A stretch of DNA of 64,000 nt from Sulfitobacter undariae (GTDB lineage Bacteria > Pseudomonadota > Alphaproteobacteria > Rhodobacterales > Rhodobacteraceae): contig NZ_JACIEI010000001.1 in the NCBI RefSeq assembly GCF_014196805.1, positions 124,001 through 188,000 of the forward strand, read 5' to 3'. The translations under genes and the position numbers were made by a program. Under the pieces are notes generated by a model that was not told the origin of the DNA, did no database searches, and saw only the letters and a program-made list of their open reading frames with translations. Positions 44,211 to 52,654 of the stretch are shown piece after piece (within the stretch, counting starts at the first letter, position 1; each line of letters begins with the position of its first letter).

Positions 44211-46667
44211 TTATGCTGCTTCTTGATCGCTCAAGCGTGTGATCGCGACTTCGATATTCGGAAGATCGCTTTCGGTCAGCCCTTCCAGCACCGCAACGGC
44301 CTTACCGTCATAGGAAACGGTCACACCTTCTGGGGTTACTTCCAGCACTGGTTCACTGTCTTCCGACTCGCCACGGTGCAAGATTGTCAGCGTATCTTCG
44401 TCAGTGACAAAGTCAGTGATACGCACTTCTTCCACGTCAACATCTTGATAGTCGGCAACATAGAATTGATCGTCGCCTTCCCCACCGGTCATGATATCGC
44501 CAGCGTCACCGACCAGAGTATCGTTTCCATAGCCGCCATTCAGAGTGTCAACTGTACCGATTTGAACAGGGTTGTTGCCACTCAGGTCTTCTGTCGGGCC
44601 ATCAAGAGCTTCGAGATGGTCATGGTGTAGGCCGCCATTAAGCTTGTTGGAGCCTTGACGATCTACGATCACATCGTCGCCACTTCCGCCACTGATGGTG
44701 TCGTCGCCTGCGTTTGCATTGGCTTCTGCGCCGTGGGAATAGGCCAGCGGGGATACGTCATCGCCGTCACCCATGGTAATGAAATCATTGCCTGTGCCGC
44801 CTGCAACTGAATCGTCACCTGCGCCAGAGAGGATCGAGTCATCCCCACGGCCACCGCGCAAGATATCGTCTTGGTCGGAGCCGTAGATTGTATCGGCACC
44901 GCGACCCGCATTTACGTCACCGCCTTCTTCGTCAACGCGCAGCAGTTCTGAAGCATCTGTGCCGATGTAGCCGTCACTGACGATTTGTTCCTCTGGTTCT
45001 GGTAGTTGCGGATTAATGTCAAAAACCGAAGCGCCGTCCTCTAGATCTTCCACGTCAACAACAGATGTCGCAATGTTCGGAATGTCGGCTTCTGTAAGAC
45101 CCTTCAAAAAGGCGACCTCTTCACCGCGCCATGTTGCGCTGACGCCACCCTCGGTTTCATTATAGCTGAAATCGATTGCTTCCCCTTCGTTCGCGTCTCC
45201 GACGAGCAGTTGGAATGTATCCTCGTTGGTGTTGAAGTCGTCAACTGTCACGCTGTCAGGGGTCGTGCCATTCTCTTTGATGACACTGAACAGGTCGTTG
45301 CCTTGGCCGCCGATCATCAGATCGCCGTTGTCACCTACGATAGTGTCGCTGCCGTAACCACCGTTCAATGTATCAGCTTCGTCATCTTCGCCGAAGGCGC
45401 CGATAGAGTCATTGCCGACGTCACCAAAGATGGTGTCGCTGCCGCTCTGGTCCAGGATAAGATCTTTGCCGCTACCGCCGCGAATGAAGTCGTTGCCCGC
45501 ACCATTTTCAGCTGTGCCGATGTAGGCATCGTTGCCATCACCTAGGAATACACGGTCGTTGCCTTCGCCACCGATGACAGCGTCATTCCCGCCACCTGCG
45601 AAAATCCGGTCGCTGCCGTTACCGCCATCAATGCGGTCTGCTCCGCCTTTACCTTCAATAAAGTCATTTCCGCCTTGGCCTTCGATCAAGTTGGCGCCGT
45701 CTGAGCCGATAACATGTTCGGAGCTAGAGGTGCCCAAGAAGTCGGGAGTGTCGTCTGTCAGCTGAGTTGTCTCGGTTTGTTGAGCAACAAGGTCAAAAAT
45801 AGATGTACCGCTCTCTACGCCGTCCAGATCCCGAATAGATGTGTTAATGTTCGGGATGTCGGCTTCTGTGAGGCCCTTCAAAATGGCAACTTCCTCACCG
45901 CGCCATGATGCGGTGACGCCACCTTTGGCTTCATCATAGCCGAAATTGACGGCTTCCGATTCTTGTGGGGCGTTAACCAGCAGTTGGAATGTATCATCGT
46001 CGGTGTTGAAGTCATCTACTGTCACGTTTTCAGGGGTGGTGTTATCTGCTTTGATGACACTGAACAGGTCGTTGCCTTGGCCGCCGATCATCAGATCGCC
46101 GTTGTCACCTACGATAGTGTCGCTGCCGTAACCACCGTTCAATGTATCAGCTTCGTCATCTTCGCCGAAGGCGCCGATAGAGTCATTGCCGACGTCACCG
46201 AAGATGGTGTCGCTGCCGCTCTGGTCCAGGATAAGATCTTTGCCGCTACCGCCGCGAATGAAGTCGTTGCCTTCACCCTCATTGTCGCTTTCTGTGCCGA
46301 TGTATGAATCGTCGCCGTCGCCAAGGAATACGCGGTCGTTGCCTTCGCCACCGAGGACAGCGTCATCGCCGTCACCTGCGAATATCCGGTCACTGCCGCT
46401 ACCGCCATCAATGCTGTCGTCGCCGTCTTTACCTTCAATAAAGTCATTCCCGCCTTGGCCATCGATCAAGTTGTCGCCGTCGGTGCCGATAACATGTTCA
46501 GGGCTTGAGGTGCCCAAGAAGTCGGGAATGCCGTCTGTCAGCTGAGTTGTCTCGGTATCGGGAGTCTCAGGTACATCTGGTGTGTCGACTGTGTCGTCGT
46601 CGTCACTGTTCGTATCAATGAGAAGGGCTAGGCCAATAAGGGCGGGGAGTATGAAGAGTGCGAGCAT
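44211..46667 (-). CDS. Calcium-binding RTX-like protein with three tandem modules
   Basis: The 818-residue acidic protein starts with one hydrophobic segment (LALFILPALIGLALLI), an Asp/Thr/Pro linker, then three similar modules. Each has a block of RTX/haemolysin nonapeptides (G-G-x-G-x-D type, e.g. DGGSGSDRIFAGDGDDAV), a second block (TLNGGYGSDTIVGD), and a non-repeat beta domain ending (V)ASWRGEEVAILKGLTEADIPN. Modules one and two have a period of about 780 bases; over 221 bases (45277-45497 versus 46051-46271) I count one mismatch. Module three (about 44211-44985) is diverged. The RTX parts should bind Ca2+ outside the cell. No type I secretion genes are adjacent; the N-terminal segment may be a signal or anchor. 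Confidence 0.9.
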   Translation of the reverse strand: MLALFILPALIGLALLIDTNSDDDDTVDTPDVPETPDTETTQLTDGIPDFLGTSSPEHVIGTDGDNLIDGQGGNDFIEGKDGDDSIDGGSGSDRIFAGDGDDAVLGGEGNDRVFLGDGDDSYIGTESDNEGEGNDFIRGGSGKDLILDQSGSDTIFGDVGNDSIGAFGEDDEADTLNGGYGSDTIVGDNGDLMIGGQGNDLFSVIKADNTTPENVTVDDFNTDDDTFQLLVNAPQESEAVNFGYDEAKGGVTASWRGEEVAILKGLTEADIPNINTSIRDLDGVESGTSIFDLVAQQTETTQLTDDTPDFLGTSSSEHVIGSDGANLIEGQGGNDFIEGKGGADRIDGGNGSDRIFAGGGNDAVIGGEGNDRVFLGDGNDAYIGTAENGAGNDFIRGGSGKDLILDQSGSDTIFGDVGNDSIGAFGEDDEADTLNGGYGSDTIVGDNGDLMIGGQGNDLFSVIKENGTTPDSVTVDDFNTNEDTFQLLVGDANEGEAIDFSYNETEGGVSATWRGEEVAFLKGLTEADIPNIATSVVDVEDLEDGASVFDINPQLPEPEEQIVSDGYIGTDASELLRVDEEGGDVNAGRGADTIYGSDQDDILRGGRGDDSILSGAGDDSVAGGTGNDFITMGDGDDVSPLAYSHGAEANANAGDDTISGGSGDDVIVDRQGSNKLNGGLHHDHLEALDGPTEDLSGNNPVQIGTVDTLNGGYGNDTLVGDAGDIMTGGEGDDQFYVADYQDVDVEEVRITDFVTDEDTLTILHRGESEDSEPVLEVTPEGVTVSYDGKAVAVLEGLTESDLPNIEVAITRLSDQEAA
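45277..46271. repeat. Recent in-frame tandem duplication inside the RTX-like gene
   Basis: Segment 45277-45497 matches 46051-46271 with one mismatch by eye. The repeat continues on both sides at lower identity, with the period changing from 774 to 780 bases by a 6-base indel (a two-residue difference in the proteins). Confidence 0.85.
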
Positions 46668-46820
46668 CTGAAATAACCTCAGGTTAATAAAACGTTAACT
46701 TTGGAGGTATCTAGAAGCCAAATGAGGCGAAAATGTGAGAAAAAGAGCTGATGCCGTGTGGGAATTGACTGTTTCCGGGGTGGATCGGGCCCAAAACGGC
46801 ACTACTGTGACCAAAAAGGC

Positions 46821-47138
46821 TCACTTACCTCCGACGTTTTCCTTAAAGGCGACAGCAAACGCCTCTTGCTGTGTGTCAGTTGATTCGTTTTGATAATTGG
46901 CTTTCCAGTCTTCCATAGTCATCCCGTAAAACAGTTCGCGGGCTTCGGTCTTGCCGATCTCTATGCCGCGTTCTGCTGCCGCCTCTTGATACCAACGCGA
47001 CAGGCAGTTCCGGCAAAAACCGGCAAGGTTCATCATGTCGATGTTTTGCACGTCTGTACGGTCTTGCATCAGGTGCTGTTGGAGGCGGCGAAAAGCGGCG
47101 GCTTGCAGTTCGATTTCTTGCTGGCTGTGATCTGACAT
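46821..47138 (-). CDS. DUF1244 family protein
   Basis: The 105-residue protein matches DUF1244, a small helical family of proteobacteria: QAAAFRRLQQHLMQDRTDVQNIDMMNLAGFCRNCLSRWYQEAAAERGIE, then EAREL(F)YGMTMEDWKANYQ. Two cysteines in FCRNC are typical. Function unknown. Monocistronic. Confidence 0.92.
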   Translation of the reverse strand: MSDHSQQEIELQAAAFRRLQQHLMQDRTDVQNIDMMNLAGFCRNCLSRWYQEAAAERGIEIGKTEARELFYGMTMEDWKANYQNESTDTQQEAFAVAFKENVGGK

Positions 47139-47322
47139 GGGGGCTCCTGTGGTTTCCTTCTAGATGGGGGGATGGAGCGCCTTGGTCAAGGTGGAGAGGT
47201 GAGTAGCGCTGTCATCTATTTGAAACCATTTTCTGGTTCACGTTCACCTGGTCCCGAAGTAAACACGGGCTATGCTTGGACTGTAGGCATATTTTATTTC
47301 TAATGATGTGAGGAAGACCGGA

Positions 47323-48768
47323 ATGAGACGCCAACGCAATGTGAAAATCGTGGCAACGCTGGGGCCGGCTTCTGACACGCATGAGATGATAGCAGCGCTG
47401 CACAAGCAGGGCGCAGATGTGTTTCGCCTGAACATGAGCCACGGCAGCCATGAGGAAATCCGTGCCAAACACGCGATGATCCGTGCGGTTGAAGAGGAGT
47501 TGGGGTCTACCATTGGCATTCTGGCGGATTTGCAGGGACCAAAGCTGCGGGTGGGTGTTTTTGCGAAAGAGAGTGAAGATCTGGTTGAAGGTGCATCGTT
47601 CCGACTGGATCTGGACGAGACACCGGGAGATGCCAGCCGTGTTTGTCTGCCCCATCCCGAGATTTTTGCAGCATTGGAGGAAGGCGCCTCCCTTTTGGTT
47701 AATGATGGTAAGATCAGGCTCAAGGTTAAAACCTGTGGGGCCGATTTTGCTGAATGCGAAGTTGTGTTCGGCGGGGCGATCTCAAACCGCAAAGGCGTGA
47801 ATGTACCCGATGTATTACTGCCGCTTGCGGCGTTGAGTGACAAAGACCGCGCTGATTTGGAATTTGTCTGCGACCTTGGCGTTGATTGGCTCGCGCTGAG
47901 CTTTGTTCAGCGGCCCGAGGATGTGGATGAGGCACGTGTGCTCACCAAAGGGCGCGCTGCGATCCTCTCCAAGATTGAAAAACCATCCGCAGTTGAGCGG
48001 TTTGATGATATTCTGGCAGTGAGCGATGGTATTATGGTCGCACGGGGTGATTTAGGGGTTGAACTGCCTGTTTCTGCTGTGCCGCCGATCCAGAAGCGAT
48101 TGGTGCGCCGCTGTCGTGCCGTGGGAAAACCTGTGATCGTTGCCACGCAGATGCTGGAAAGCATGATCGACAGCCCGATGCCTACCCGTGCCGAAGTATC
48201 TGATGTGGCAACGGCGATCTATGAGGGTGCGGATGGTGTGATGTTGTCGGCAGAGTCGGCGGCAGGTAGCTATCCTCTGGAAGCTGTCGCAACGATGGAT
48301 AATGTCGCCATTGAGGTCGAGCGCGACGCCACATATCGGCAGATTATCGAGGCCAGCCGCACTGCGTCACGCTCGGGCATTGCCGATGCTATGGTTTCTG
48401 CGGCACGTGAGATCGCCGAGACAACGGACGTAAAAGCGATTTGTTGCTTTACCCATTCCGGCACAACTGCCGCATTGACCGCCCGTGAGCGTCCGCGTGT
48501 GCCGATCATTGCACTGACACCACTTGTCCGCACGGCGCGGCGGCTGGCGCTCAGCTGGGGTGTGAATTGTGTCCTGACCGAAGAGCTGGACCGCTTTAAG
48601 CTGGCGGTGGTAAGTGCCGTGCGCGCAGCGCGTGAAGAGGGGTTCGCCCAAGAAACCGATTTTGTCGTGGTCTTGGCGGGTGTGCCCTTTAATGTGCCCG
48701 GTACCACGAATATCTTGCGCGTCGCTCCCTGTGATGAGCGTTTGATCTTCGCCTCCGATCCAGAGTAA
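47323..48768 (+). CDS. pyk: Pyruvate kinase
   Basis: The 481-residue enzyme converts phosphoenolpyruvate and ADP to pyruvate and ATP. Motifs: RNVKIVATLGPASDT, VFRLNMSHGSHEEI, ILADLQGPKLRVG, the catalytic Lys in ILSKIEKPSAVE, MVARGDLGVELP and ATQMLESMI, with the C-terminal regulatory-site domain FTHSGTTAALTARERPRVPIIALTPL. The ATG at 47323, after GAGGAAG, fits better than the in-frame codon at 47308. It is followed by a small membrane protein gene. Confidence 0.96.
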   Translation: MRRQRNVKIVATLGPASDTHEMIAALHKQGADVFRLNMSHGSHEEIRAKHAMIRAVEEELGSTIGILADLQGPKLRVGVFAKESEDLVEGASFRLDLDETPGDASRVCLPHPEIFAALEEGASLLVNDGKIRLKVKTCGADFAECEVVFGGAISNRKGVNVPDVLLPLAALSDKDRADLEFVCDLGVDWLALSFVQRPEDVDEARVLTKGRAAILSKIEKPSAVERFDDILAVSDGIMVARGDLGVELPVSAVPPIQKRLVRRCRAVGKPVIVATQMLESMIDSPMPTRAEVSDVATAIYEGADGVMLSAESAAGSYPLEAVATMDNVAIEVERDATYRQIIEASRTASRSGIADAMVSAAREIAETTDVKAICCFTHSGTTAALTARERPRVPIIALTPLVRTARRLALSWGVNCVLTEELDRFKLAVVSAVRAAREEGFAQETDFVVVLAGVPFNVPGTTNILRVAPCDERLIFASDPE

Positions 48769-48817
48769 CTTGGAGCATATTGCTGTTTAGTTTTTTTGGT
48801 TAAGTTGGAGGTGTGCT

Positions 48818-49042
48818 TTGGATACTGATTTAGCACTTGTTATGGGTCTTGTGATCATTGCTGTGGCGATCCCGTCCCTTTTTTCCGCGATAACGGATCG
48901 CCGTGCACCAAGCGCCTCGATTGTGTCGATGCTTATCGGCGGCGGGCTGGTTGCTTTTGCTATACTGACCAAGGCAGGGGGCTACACGCTGGAAGGGCTT
49001 CCTGATGTCGTGGTGAATCTCATTGCGCGGTATATGCCTTGA
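48818..49042 (+). CDS. Small two-helix membrane protein
   Basis: The 74-residue product starts with TTG after a perfect GGAGGT at 48807-48812. It has two hydrophobic segments (LALVMGLVIIAVAIPSLFSAI and SIVSMLIGGGLVAFAIL) and a short C-terminal part. I know similar small proteins near rpmI in Rhodobacteraceae but no function. It lies 49 bases after pyk and may share its transcript. Confidence 0.75.
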   Translation: MDTDLALVMGLVIIAVAIPSLFSAITDRRAPSASIVSMLIGGGLVAFAILTKAGGYTLEGLPDVVVNLIARYMP

Positions 49043-49162
49043 TGGGCAGATCGCCCCTTGCTTTGTGATGCTGGCCGTCCTATAGGCAGCTTTCATTCCT
49101 GCGTGGCCGGCCTCAAGTGGCATGCCGAGTCGCGCTTTCACTGTAGACTATAGGAGACAGAA

Positions 49163-49363
49163 ATGCCCAAGATGAAGACGAAATCGAGCGCAAAGAAGCG
49201 CTTTAAGATCTCGGCGACTGGTAAGGTCATCGGCGGTCAGGCTGGTAAACAGCACGGCATGATCAAGCGGAGCAACAAATTCATCCGTAACGCACGCGGC
49301 ACGACAGCATTGTCAGCGCCAGATGCCAAGATCATCAAGGGCTTTATGCCCTACGACCGCTAA
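49163..49363 (+). CDS. rpmI: 50S ribosomal protein L35
   Basis: The 66-residue basic protein matches L35 along its length ([22 protein letters not shown] ... [24 protein letters not shown]). GGAG precedes the ATG. rplT follows 11 bases later, the usual pair; infC, often upstream, is not in the window. Confidence 0.98.
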   Translation: MPKMKTKSSAKKRFKISATGKVIGGQAGKQHGMIKRSNKFIRNARGTTALSAPDAKIIKGFMPYDR

Positions 49364-49374
49364 GGAGAGCCGAT

Positions 49375-49740
49375 ATGTCCCGTACAAAAGGTGGTACAGT
49401 TACCCACGCCCGTCACCGTAAGGTCGTCAAGGCAGCAAAAGGTTATTACGGCCGTCGCAAGAGTACCTTTAAGGTCGCGCGTCAGGCAGTAGACAAAGCC
49501 AACCAATACGCAACCCGTGACCGTAAGGTTCGCAAGCGGAACTTCCGCGCATTGTGGATCCAGCGTATCAACGCGGCTGTTCGCGCCCATGATGCAGAGC
49601 TGACATATTCACGCTTCATCAATGGTCTGAACCTTGCCGGTATCGAAGTTGACCGCAAAGTTCTGGCTGATCTGGCCGTGAACGAACCAGAAGCATTTAC
49701 AGCGATTGTAAAGCAAGCTCAGGCGTCGCTGGCAGCCTAA
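49375..49740 (+). CDS. rplT: 50S ribosomal protein L20
   Basis: The 121-residue protein is a standard L20 ([30 protein letters not shown] ... [24 protein letters not shown]). It binds 23S rRNA early in large-subunit assembly. It ends the rpmI-rplT operon, followed by a clear terminator. Confidence 0.98.
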   Translation: MSRTKGGTVTHARHRKVVKAAKGYYGRRKSTFKVARQAVDKANQYATRDRKVRKRNFRALWIQRINAAVRAHDAELTYSRFINGLNLAGIEVDRKVLADLAVNEPEAFTAIVKQAQASLAA

Positions 49741-49768
49741 GGCGTCAAACGACAAAAGAATTGAGAAA

Positions 49769-49798
49769 AGCCGCTCCTATATGGGGCGGCTTTTTTTG
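49769..49798 (+). terminator. Rho-independent terminator after rplT
   Basis: AGCCGCTCC, a five-base loop and GGGGCGGCT are followed by a run of T residues about 30 bases after the rplT stop codon. Confidence 0.88.
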
Positions 49799-49809
49799 TT
49801 TGGCGCGTG

Positions 49810-50397
49810 TTACCTTGCTGATCTGCCCAATGCGCTGATTTGCGTGAGCCAGCGGTCAACTTGCCCGGTTTTCGGGTGGCTGGCGCCTGACAAAAAGGTG
49901 AATCGTGTCGGGGTGATGCCAACAAACTTCAGGACCTGCTTTCGCAGTTGATGGACGATCGCGCTGCGGTACATCAGTGACAGAATCCAGCGCGGTGTAT
50001 CCGATGTGAGGATGACACGTGCGCTGCGTCCGCTAAGCATGGGCAGGGGCATCTTGCCTGGTGGAACCCGCGAATCAAATGCGCGCCCGGGTAGGAATGT
50101 ACGGTCGATTGCGCCTTTCAGCTTGGCGGGTATGCCGCCCCACCACATTGGCGTCACAAGAACCAAATGCTCACACCATTCGATGTTTTGCATCATGGTT
50201 TCCAGAGTGGGCTCAAGTGGTTTGGGGTTTTCAAAGCCGCTCAAACCATAATCGATATCAAAATCCATCTCGCTTAGATTTTGCGTGCGAACGTCATTTC
50301 CGGCGGCTTTTGCCGCAACGGCATAGGTCTGCGCCAAGGCCATGTTCAGGGATGTATCGGCAGGGTGGCCGTTTAGGATAAATATGCGTTTTGTCAT
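49810..50397 (-). CDS. Flavodoxin-fold NAD(P)H-dependent oxidoreductase
   Basis: The 195-residue protein has the NQO1/MdaB-like flavodoxin fold: RIFILNGHPADTSLNMALAQTY at the N terminus and the EHLVLVTPMWWGGIPAKLKGAIDRTFLPG motif. It would reduce quinones or similar acceptors with two electrons from NAD(P)H. It is divergent from a TetR gene, and two palindromic operators lie between them, so it is probably induced by an electrophile or quinone that inactivates the repressor. Confidence 0.88.
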   Translation of the reverse strand: MTKRIFILNGHPADTSLNMALAQTYAVAAKAAGNDVRTQNLSEMDFDIDYGLSGFENPKPLEPTLETMMQNIEWCEHLVLVTPMWWGGIPAKLKGAIDRTFLPGRAFDSRVPPGKMPLPMLSGRSARVILTSDTPRWILSLMYRSAIVHQLRKQVLKFVGITPTRFTFLSGASHPKTGQVDRWLTQISALGRSAR

Positions 50398-50412
50398 GAA
50401 GACCTCAAATAA

Positions 50413-50426
50413 TTGACCGTGGTCAT
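50413..50426. promoter_or_regulatory. Palindromic operator 1 (TTGACCGTGGTCAT)
   Basis: TTGACC-GT-GGTCAT is a near-perfect inverted repeat in the 100-base gap between the oxidoreductase gene and tetR, about 15 bases upstream of the oxidoreductase ATG. Confidence 0.65.
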
Positions 50427-50444
50427 TATTTGATATGGATATAA

Positions 50445-50458
50445 TTGACCGCGGTCAA
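50445..50458. promoter_or_regulatory. Palindromic operator 2 (TTGACCGCGGTCAA)
   Basis: TTGACCGCGGTCAA is a perfect 14-base palindrome, centred 32 bases (three helical turns) from operator 1. The shared consensus TTGACCGYGGTCAA suggests two sites for the adjacent TetR-family repressor. Confidence 0.7.
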
Positions 50459-50498
50459 CTGCAATTGAACGCAGCTCAGAAATGTGAGATGAAAACCT

Positions 50499-51077
50499 AT
50501 GGAAAAGCAGATTCAAAAAAGAACGCTCGCCACACGGGCTAAACTGGTCGCGGCGGCTGAGGCTATCGTATCGGAAGGCGGGTTTGACGCGCTTCGGGTA
50601 GAGGAGGTGGTTTCGCGGGCAGGTGTGGCTAAGGGCACTTTCTTTGCACATTTTCGCGACAAGGATGCCTTGATGGAGCGTCTGATCGGAGCCCGTTTAG
50701 ATTGTATCCTTGATGCACTGTCCGAGGTTCCAGCGCCTGTAACGGTTGGCACCATGGTGGATGAAATGCTGCCAATGCTGCATTTCATGGTCAGCGAGCG
50801 TTACGTTTTTGATCTGATATTGCGGTATTCAGGCGCTGCGTTGACCGATGATATCGGGCCAATCGGCATGTGCATCGCCCGTCACGAAACCGTGGTGATG
50901 GGGTGGTTGAATGCAGAGGGGGTGCGGCGCGATGTCCCCCTCAAGATATTGGCAGAAGGCATTCAAGCCTTTGTTTTCCAAACGCTCGGGTTGCATTTTT
51001 GTGCGCTTCATACCGATGTGCCGATACAAAGCAGGCTGCGGTCGTATCTAGAACCTTGGTTGCTGGCGCGCAGTTGA
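50499..51077 (+). CDS. TetR-family transcription repressor
   Basis: The 192-residue protein has a TetR N-terminal helix-turn-helix (ATRAKLVAAAEAIVSEGGFDALRVEEVVSRAGVAKGTFFAHFRDKDALMERLI) and a helical effector domain. It is divergent from the flavodoxin-type oxidoreductase gene with the palindromes between, so it most likely represses that gene and itself. The effector is unknown. Confidence 0.92.
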   Translation: MEKQIQKRTLATRAKLVAAAEAIVSEGGFDALRVEEVVSRAGVAKGTFFAHFRDKDALMERLIGARLDCILDALSEVPAPVTVGTMVDEMLPMLHFMVSERYVFDLILRYSGAALTDDIGPIGMCIARHETVVMGWLNAEGVRRDVPLKILAEGIQAFVFQTLGLHFCALHTDVPIQSRLRSYLEPWLLARS

Positions 51078-51179
51078 TGCGACCGAACATCTGTATAGCC
51101 TCACGCCAACGTGCCGCATGGGTTGCGTTTTGCGGCGGTTCTGCTAGCAGGATTGCAACTTCTTAAGGGCGTATGTGAC

Positions 51180-52253
51180 ATGGACGATCTCAAGCAAAAA
51201 TACCTTTCCCAGATTGCAAATGCGTCTGATGAATCCGGATTGGAAGACATCCGGTTGGCCGCTGTCGGCAAAAAGGGCGAAGTTGCTCTGAAAATGCGTG
51301 AACTGGGCAAGATGACACCAGAAGAACGCCAGACTGCAGGCCCTGCGCTGAATGCGCTTAAAGATGAAATTAACTCGGCTTTGGCGGCGAAGAAGGCGGC
51401 ACTGGGCGATGCGGCATTGGATGAGCGCCTGCGCAGTGAGTGGCTGGACGTGACGCTGCCGTCACGCGGGCGGCCCATGGGCACGATTCACCCTGTGTCT
51501 CAGGTTACCGAAGAACTGACAGCGATCTTTGCTGAAATGGGCTTTTCCGTTGCCGAAGGTCCGCGCATTGATACCGATTGGTATAACTTTGACGCGCTGA
51601 ACATTCCGGGCCACCACCCTGCACGCGCCGAGATGGACACGTTTTACATGGCCCGCGCTGAAGGTGACGACCGCCCGCCGCATGTGCTGCGCACCCATAC
51701 TTCGCCTGTGCAAATCCGCACGATGGAGGCCGAAGGCGCGCCGCTGCGCATCATCTGTCCCGGTGGTGTGTACCGCGCTGACTATGACCAGACCCACACG
51801 CCGATGTTCCATCAGGTAGAAGGTTTGGCGATTGATAAAGACATCTCCATGGCGAACCTGAAATGGACGCTGGAGGAATTCTTCTCGGCTTTCTTCGAGA
51901 TCGACGGCATCAAAACCCGCTTCCGCGCCTCGCATTTCCCCTTCACCGAACCATCGGCGGAAGTGGATATTCAATGTTCATGGGTCGATGGCCAATTGCG
52001 CATTGGCGAAGGCGACGGATGGATGGAAGTGCTGGGTTCTGGCATGGTCCACCCCAAAGTGCTGGCCGCTGGCGGGATCGATCCCGAGGTTTATCAAGGT
52101 TTTGCCTTTGGCATGGGGATCGACCGTATTGCGATGCTGAAATACGGCATCCCCGATTTGCGGGCGTTCTTTGATTCAGATTTGCGTTGGCTGCGGCACT
52201 ATGGCTTCGCGAGCTTGGATCAGCCGAATTTGCATGGTGGGTTGAGTAGGTGA
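51180..52253 (+). CDS. pheS: Phenylalanine--tRNA ligase subunit alpha
   Basis: The 357-residue PheS charges tRNA-Phe together with PheT. Class II motifs are visible: [48 protein letters not shown] (motif 2 region) and [12 protein letters not shown] with [17 protein letters not shown] (motif 3). The start is the ATG at 51180. Its TGA overlaps the GTG start of an inserted small gene rather than pheT directly. Confidence 0.97.
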   Translation: MDDLKQKYLSQIANASDESGLEDIRLAAVGKKGEVALKMRELGKMTPEERQTAGPALNALKDEINSALAAKKAALGDAALDERLRSEWLDVTLPSRGRPMGTIHPVSQVTEELTAIFAEMGFSVAEGPRIDTDWYNFDALNIPGHHPARAEMDTFYMARAEGDDRPPHVLRTHTSPVQIRTMEAEGAPLRIICPGGVYRADYDQTHTPMFHQVEGLAIDKDISMANLKWTLEEFFSAFFEIDGIKTRFRASHFPFTEPSAEVDIQCSWVDGQLRIGEGDGWMEVLGSGMVHPKVLAAGGIDPEVYQGFAFGMGIDRIAMLKYGIPDLRAFFDSDLRWLRHYGFASLDQPNLHGGLSR

Positions 52254-52654
52254 AGCGAAACCGCTCCCTACAAGTCCAGATCATACGGAAAATCCGCAAT
52301 TCTTCATGCGCGAAGGTGCTTCTCAAGCGAGTTTGGTCAGATGAACATGGGAATGAATTTTCTGAAAATGAGGGCTGGACGCAAGAAGAAGTTTTCAATT
52401 TGCAACTTATGATTGGTGATGGACGACTTTTAGAGACGTATGAAAGCTCAGTTGGATCGTCATATCTGACGCCGGATCAGCCCTGCGAATATCATGTGGG
52501 GATCAGCTCAGTCGGATATGATTGGTTTGACAACTCAGTATGGTGGAAGCGCCAGATCGTATCTCTTAAGAACAACGTTCTTACTATTCTTATTTCAGTT
52601 GCTGTCGCGCTACTATCATCATGGGCACTTAAGTTTACAGGTTTAGATCAATGA
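52250..52654 (+). CDS. Hypothetical membrane protein lodged between pheS and pheT
   Basis: The 134-residue protein begins with a GTG overlapping the pheS stop and ends overlapping the pheT ATG (ATGA). The first 100 residues are soluble and polar; the last 25 are a strongly hydrophobic helix ([24 protein letters not shown]). A segment near residue 85 ([16 protein letters not shown]) resembles the C-terminal end of small phage- or island-type winged-helix proteins such as DUF2513, but only weakly. The DNA is clearly richer in A and T than the neighbouring pheS and pheT. This suggests a horizontally acquired gene placed inside the operon without breaking either neighbour. Confidence 0.75.
   Translation: MKRNRSLQVQIIRKIRNSSCAKVLLKRVWSDEHGNEFSENEGWTQEEVFNLQLMIGDGRLLETYESSVGSSYLTPDQPCEYHVGISSVGYDWFDNSVWWKRQIVSLKNNVLTILISVAVALLSSWALKFTGLDQ

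Noticed and set aside
45210-46545. Several open frames on the plus strand within the RTX-like gene
   Set aside because: The repeats on the minus strand create regular antisense frames; the products repeat in parallel with the RTX modules, as expected of shadows.
49043-49162. A ribosomal protein leader or riboswitch before rpmI
   Set aside because: Short hairpins can be drawn in this gap, but none matches a leader I know; support was too weak to list.
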